A stretch of DNA of 64,000 nucleotides from Lingula anatina. Its lineage: Eukaryota; Brachiopoda; Lingulata; Lingulida; Lingulidae. The notes under the pieces are model-generated. The model saw nothing but the letters and a program-made list of their open reading frames with translations, was not told the origin of the DNA and did not search any database. The stretch spans positions 183,000-246,999 of the forward strand of contig NW_019775598.1 of NCBI RefSeq assembly GCF_001039355.2, given 5' to 3'. This document shows positions 60,002-64,000 of the stretch, piece after piece; positions within the stretch are counted from its first letter, which is position 1; every line of letters begins with the position of its first letter. A program made the position numbers and the translations under genes.

Positions 60002-61137
60002 TTTATTGACATTTCTTTTATAATATTTATTTATGGATCACGAATGTAGAAAGTTTATTTAATGCTTATTTCACTATCAGTAGGGTGTATTTTCCCCAAA
60101 TTTATAAAATTCAGTCACAAGCGAACTACAGAAGGTTATCATACTTTTTACAGCCTTATAGCCTACTTGCAGGAGATAAATTAGGAAACAAAAACAGATG
60201 TGACGATTGAATTTTCAAAGTGAGTAAAAAGTTACCACAACTGGACGTTTTGTATTCGTGACAGTAACGCAGCATGTTCCTTTTCGGGGTTAGACGATGA
60301 ATTACGTTGGCCTGTATACCGGGGAAGTGTATGGCCAGTGAGAACTGGTAGCAAGGCAGATGAAGAACAGTTTTTATTTTTATTTGCACCGTTGAAAAAT
60401 AAATTACCAACAAATTGCATAAACTGGAAAACTTAACCAAGTTAATCATGCTTCAGCATTCATTAATTACTGCTTATGTGTAGAATTATATATGTAGGCC
60501 CTGTTTGTTTCCATTTTCTTCTGTTAAAATGAAGGGATTGTTGCATGCACAAGTAGGCCCTACTGCTATCAGGATACTCGAGTTTGAAGTTTACTTTAAA
60601 AATAATTTAAAGCCTATAGTAAATAAGTTTGAAATTCTATATCACGATTTATTTCTATATCTCAAAATTCAGGGTTTATTTATTGTCATTACTAATTTAT
60701 TTATTTTTGATTGTGTATCACTTTTAAGAAAATGTTCAATATTTACATTTCTGAGATATGTTTTGTACATGTATAGCTGAATGAAAATATATTTTTGTTT
60801 AGCACCTTGTGTGTTTATACTTCTTCACCTAAAAATATGAATGGGAATATTATAAACAGTTCTATTATGTGTGGAATTTATCCTAAAAAAATAATTACAA
60901 GACTAAGAATTTAAAATCAGAATTCATAAAACTGTTACATATGCCGTGGTTATAATTTTAGCTTTATATATTAATATTATAAAAAGTAGGCTATACATGC
61001 GAAAAATTATCCCAAAAGAAAAGAAATATTTTCAACATTAAGAAATTTAAAATAAAAATTCACAAAGTTGCGGTGCTGCCACAATCTATCTTTATGTGAC
61101 TTTAGGGCTGGTGGGTCCATACATTTATGTATTAATA
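60002..61137. other. Intergenic, no gene seen
   Basis: AT-rich. No domain or splice-supported exon on either strand. Confidence 0.4.
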
Positions 61138-61139
61138 TT

Positions 61140-61188
<49 letters not shown>
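61138..61188. repeat. (AAT)n microsatellite
   Basis: About 16 AAT units. Confidence 0.9.
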
Positions 61189-61198
61189 ATGTAATAAC

Positions 61199-61497
61199 TA
61201 GGAAAGCACTCCGAGAGCCCAGACCTCCGCGAAGGCAGCAAAGTCTCCACCCAATGCCGTTTCACCCTTAAATGTTCACTCTATAATGATTTTTTTTTTT
61301 TTATTGATTGATTATTGATCCTGATCACCACCAAAAACTAATCATCTGTTCCTTGGCCAACTTCTCACAGTTCCTGAATATTTCATCAAAATCGGTCCAT
61401 AACTATTTCTGTAATGTTGCTAACAGACAGACAGACAGACAGACAGACAAACTAACGGACACAAAAACATTAACCTCCTTAATTGACCGAGGTAGGT
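61199..61497. mobile_element. SINE-like dispersed repeat, copy 2
   Basis: Matches 34986-35237 in the same order: aaagcactccgagagcccag, ttgatcctgatcaccaccaa, ggtccataacta, a (CAGA)n tract, then acctcctt...gaggta. Copy-specific insert at about 61245-61290. Confidence 0.5.
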
Positions 61498-61608
61498 CTA
61501 ATAATAATTAAGGTGTTAATAATAAATTCATATTGTGTCCTATTGTTAGAATGTAATGATGAATAATACGCGTTGACATGATTTTTTAAGCAGCAAAAAT
61601 TGTGTAAC

Positions 61609-61676
61609 ACCTTCTACCGTTTAACACTCACACACACACTAACACACACACACACACACACACACACTAACACTTC
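61609..61676. repeat. (CA)n microsatellite upstream of NECAB
   Basis: CACACA-rich tract about 55 bases before the NECAB start codon, within the likely promoter or leader. Confidence 0.7.
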
Positions 61677-61728
61677 CGTATCCCTTTGACCCAGAAACAA
61701 ACCTCGCATTTTCTCGCGTGATTTCAAG

Positions 61729-63863
61729 ATGGCGGAGCAAGAGAAGGGGATGTCAATTTTTCTCGATGTAAGTGCATTTATTTTGTTTTCAGTCCATGTT
61801 GCCAGTGCAGGTAATGTTTTTATACACGCTCCTTAGATATTTGTTTGTATAGTATAATGGTCATGTTTTTTATCATAGTAAAACAAAAGATAATTTAAGA
61901 TTTTATTGGACCAATTAGGGACGATGTATATGTCAATAAAAAATGTTGTAAAGAAGATGATGAAGAGAGGGTCCAGTAAACAGCTTTTAAGTGCTGTGGC
62001 TAGAATTTTTATTTTGTGTAAGTGCTTTAGTGTTTATACCATTAAGCCAGTGTGTCAATTTAATTGTATTGTATTTACAGTATACTTTTATTATTTTATT
62101 TAATATTTATTTATAATTTTGTGTTCACGATGTCATTTCCTCTACCCTAACACTTGATTTAGTTTAATCAGGAATTTTAACAATTGAAGAATGACAAATT
62201 CTCCAGTTCTGGACAATATTGCAAAATATCTCCATGCATTTAACTCCCCCATCAATGCCCTGACACTGCTGAACTTTTGATTAGTTTATCACCATGGGAA
62301 GTCGTAATGAAAGCATGGTGTCAGCTGCCAGGACTCACTGTGTGTATACAGTATGTAAACATTGATTTCCATTAAGGCACAGGTCCATTAGGGTTTTATA
62401 GAAATAAGACAAGTACCAAAAGTGAATTGTGTGAAGGGGCAGATCCAGGATTATTTGAAGGGGGGGGGGGGGGGTCCGCAGATACAAATCCCCCCTCCCC
62501 CTTTGGCATGGGTTTTGGAGCCGGAAAAAAAATGTTGGTATTTTAGAGGGCGAAGGGTGCTATTTGGTACGGTTTAGAATTATGATTCTACTGTCAAAAT
62601 TCTTATTTTAAGATGGGGGCCATTGGTGTGATTTTTTACAGAAATTGAAGAGACCCCTAGCCCCACCCCCCCTCCCCAATCGGCCACTCTGAGTGGTAAT
62701 TGGGTGTGTTCTTGAATCATTTGTCATTGCATATAATTGTGATGGTAATCTAAAGCAAGTTGTAATGAAATATTGCTGGTATTTTTCAGGTGTTTAGAAG
62801 AGCTGATAAAAATGGTGAGTAAAGAAACATCTGAGCGAAGGTAGCCCTTCAGGCAAGGACAGCGATTTTGAAATTGCTTCTTTTAAGCATCTTTCTACGT
62901 ATTGTAATTATAACAAGGCAGGGTTTTCAAGTACATTTGAGATCCAGCTACCAATAAAAAAGGTCATTTGACTTATCGCATGTTTATGATTTATCAAAGT
63001 ATGTATACCCCCCCCCCCCCCCAATTCTGCCAGCAGAAACCCTGCTGGATTGCTTGATATGATTTTCTAGCCTCAAAATACAAATGAAAGTGTAAAAGTT
63101 TTTAGATGATGAATCACATTCACTGTTGTTATTGTAGATGATGGAGCACTTTCACTGGAGGAATTCAGGGCTTTTTTTGCTGACGGAGTGATAACGGATG
63201 AAGAGTTGGGAAACTTGTTCAGAGACATTGACACACATAAAACAAAGTAGGTTTATTTTTTAGCTCATAATAGGCAAGATAGATTTAGAGAGCATTCACA
63301 CCGAGAAGAGCCGAGGTCTAGAAAGGCCGAGACATAAATATGGCAGACCTACATGAAAGGAAGACCACATAATCCTTTAATGGTCTCTCAATGAATGTCA
63401 CTGAATGTCAGTGAGAGACCATTAAAGGATTACACGGTCGTCTTTTCATGTTGGTCCGCCATATTTAGGTCTCGGCCTTGCTAGACCTCAGCTCTTCTCG
63501 ATGTGAATGCTCTCTTAGCATTTCAGACAAATCACAATTACATGTATGAGACAAACCAGGGATAAATTGGCAGATGTTTGAAATAATGTTTTTCTTAAAA
63601 CCAATTTTAAAGAAAAAAGAAGTGAGGTGATATATATTGATGATATATACTGAAATATACTTGTACAAAAAATGGAGGTGGGGTAAGAAATGAGAATAAA
63701 ACAAATGAAATTCAGTTAAAGGTATTTCTTTCCCCCCAGTAACCTGGACACGGGGGAGCTGTGTACGTATTTCTCCCAACACCTCGGACCCTTTAAGGAG
63801 ATGTTTGGGGCTCTGGAGGACCTCAATCACTCCATGACCAAGGCGCTTAACCAGTCAGCCCAG
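61729..63863 (+). CDS. NECAB: N-terminal EF-hand calcium-binding protein (NECAB), first four exons, 3' partial
   Basis: Exons 61729-61767, 62790-62814, 63138-63246 and 63740-63863 join in frame (phases 0, 1, 2, 0) to give [13 protein letters not shown], then VFRRADKN, and so on. The first EF-hand loop [12 protein letters not shown] is canonical (D1, N3, D5, G6, E12). The second, DTHKTNNLDTGE, lacks the central Gly, as I recall for vertebrate NECABs. [34 protein letters not shown] and ALEDLN are family hallmarks. The start has a strong Kozak context (aagATGG). The rest (coiled coil and C-terminal ABM-type domain) lies beyond the right edge. NECABs are neuronal cytosolic calcium-binding proteins. 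Vertebrates have three; which one this corresponds to is not determinable. Confidence 0.92.
62435..62690. mobile_element. MITE-like element with GGCAGATC ends, copy 3
   Basis: Starts aggggcagatccaggattat, with a long G run at 62461-62475. Parallels 59757-60001 internally. Sits in NECAB intron 1. Confidence 0.5.
63288..63514. mobile_element. 227-bp palindromic MITE (PIF/Harbinger-like) in NECAB intron 3
   Basis: The whole element folds on itself: gagagcattcacaccgagaa at the left and the complement at the right (ttctcgatgtgaatgctctc). The centre is gtctctcaatgaatgtcactg...tgagagac. TTA duplicates flank it (63285-63287 and 63515-63517). TTA duplication and palindromy fit PIF/Harbinger MITEs. 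Confidence 0.7.
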
Positions 63864-64000
63864 GTAACAGGGGGCTCAGAACTTCTTTTCTTGAGTATAA
63901 CTGAAATGACACACTGTGTCAAGATGAAGTATCGCATTTAGTTGGGCTATTGTCAGTATACTGTATATGTAGTGTTATGCATAGAATATACAGGACGGAT

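Noticed and set aside
60156-60449. Minus-strand open frames near 60.3 kb
   Set aside because: Two overlapping frames with no homology and no splice or promoter context.

Overview
The window is AT-rich animal genomic DNA. Its genes have many small exons joined by GT-AG introns, and the intergenic DNA is full of decayed transposons, fold-back elements and microsatellites. The protein families point to a marine invertebrate: multi-domain C-type lectin/TSP1/Sushi/EGF secreted proteins, CTHRC1-like domains, HEPN-NB-ARC-TPR proteins and NECAB. A bivalve or other lophotrochozoan is my best guess, but amphioxus-like animals cannot be excluded from sequence alone. All convincing intact genes are on the + strand. 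There are no bacterial-type operons, rRNA or tRNA genes or CRISPR arrays that I can see.

Layout. (1) 617-11565: exons of a secreted protein built from three tandem copies of the C-terminal domain of CTHRC1; its 5' end lies outside the window or was not found. (2) 11.6-16.9 kb: debris, with an orphan exon of the CTHRC1-like family, minus-strand TSP1 exon remnants and a Tc1-like transposase 3' end. (3) 17002-31251: a complete 17-exon gene, preceded by a TATA box, for a 988-residue secreted protein ordered CTLD, TSP1 x3, Sushi x2, a cysteine-rich module, an unclassified segment, GCC2/GCC3, EGF x3, CTLD. The joined exons keep one open frame. Its introns carry three large inverted-repeat elements. 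(4) 31.3-38.6 kb: Tc1-like transposon remains, a duplicated CTHRC1-like pseudogene with one nonsense codon, a SINE-like insertion, and weak minus-strand exon candidates. (5) 38737-43161 and 50873-55951: two tandem paralogues, each with an N-terminal DZIP3-type HEPN domain that keeps the RNxxxH motif, an NB-ARC/STAND ATPase, a winged-helix region and a long array of 42-residue kinesin-light-chain-type TPRs. Their flanks are duplicated too. (6) 56-61.6 kb: duplicated flank, MITEs and an L1-like LINE fragment. (7) 61729-63863: the first four coding exons of NECAB (EF-hand protein), running off the right edge.

The most interesting content is the HEPN-NB-ARC-TPR pair. It looks like an NLR-like sensor with a putative RNase effector, a STAND switch and a repeat-based recognition platform. 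The TPR array is nearly homogeneous in one copy and divergent in the other. The lectin mosaic and the triple CTHRC1 gene are plausible extracellular recognition or matrix proteins. Function is inferred from domain content only. All exon boundaries were placed by hand from splice consensus and reading-frame continuity.
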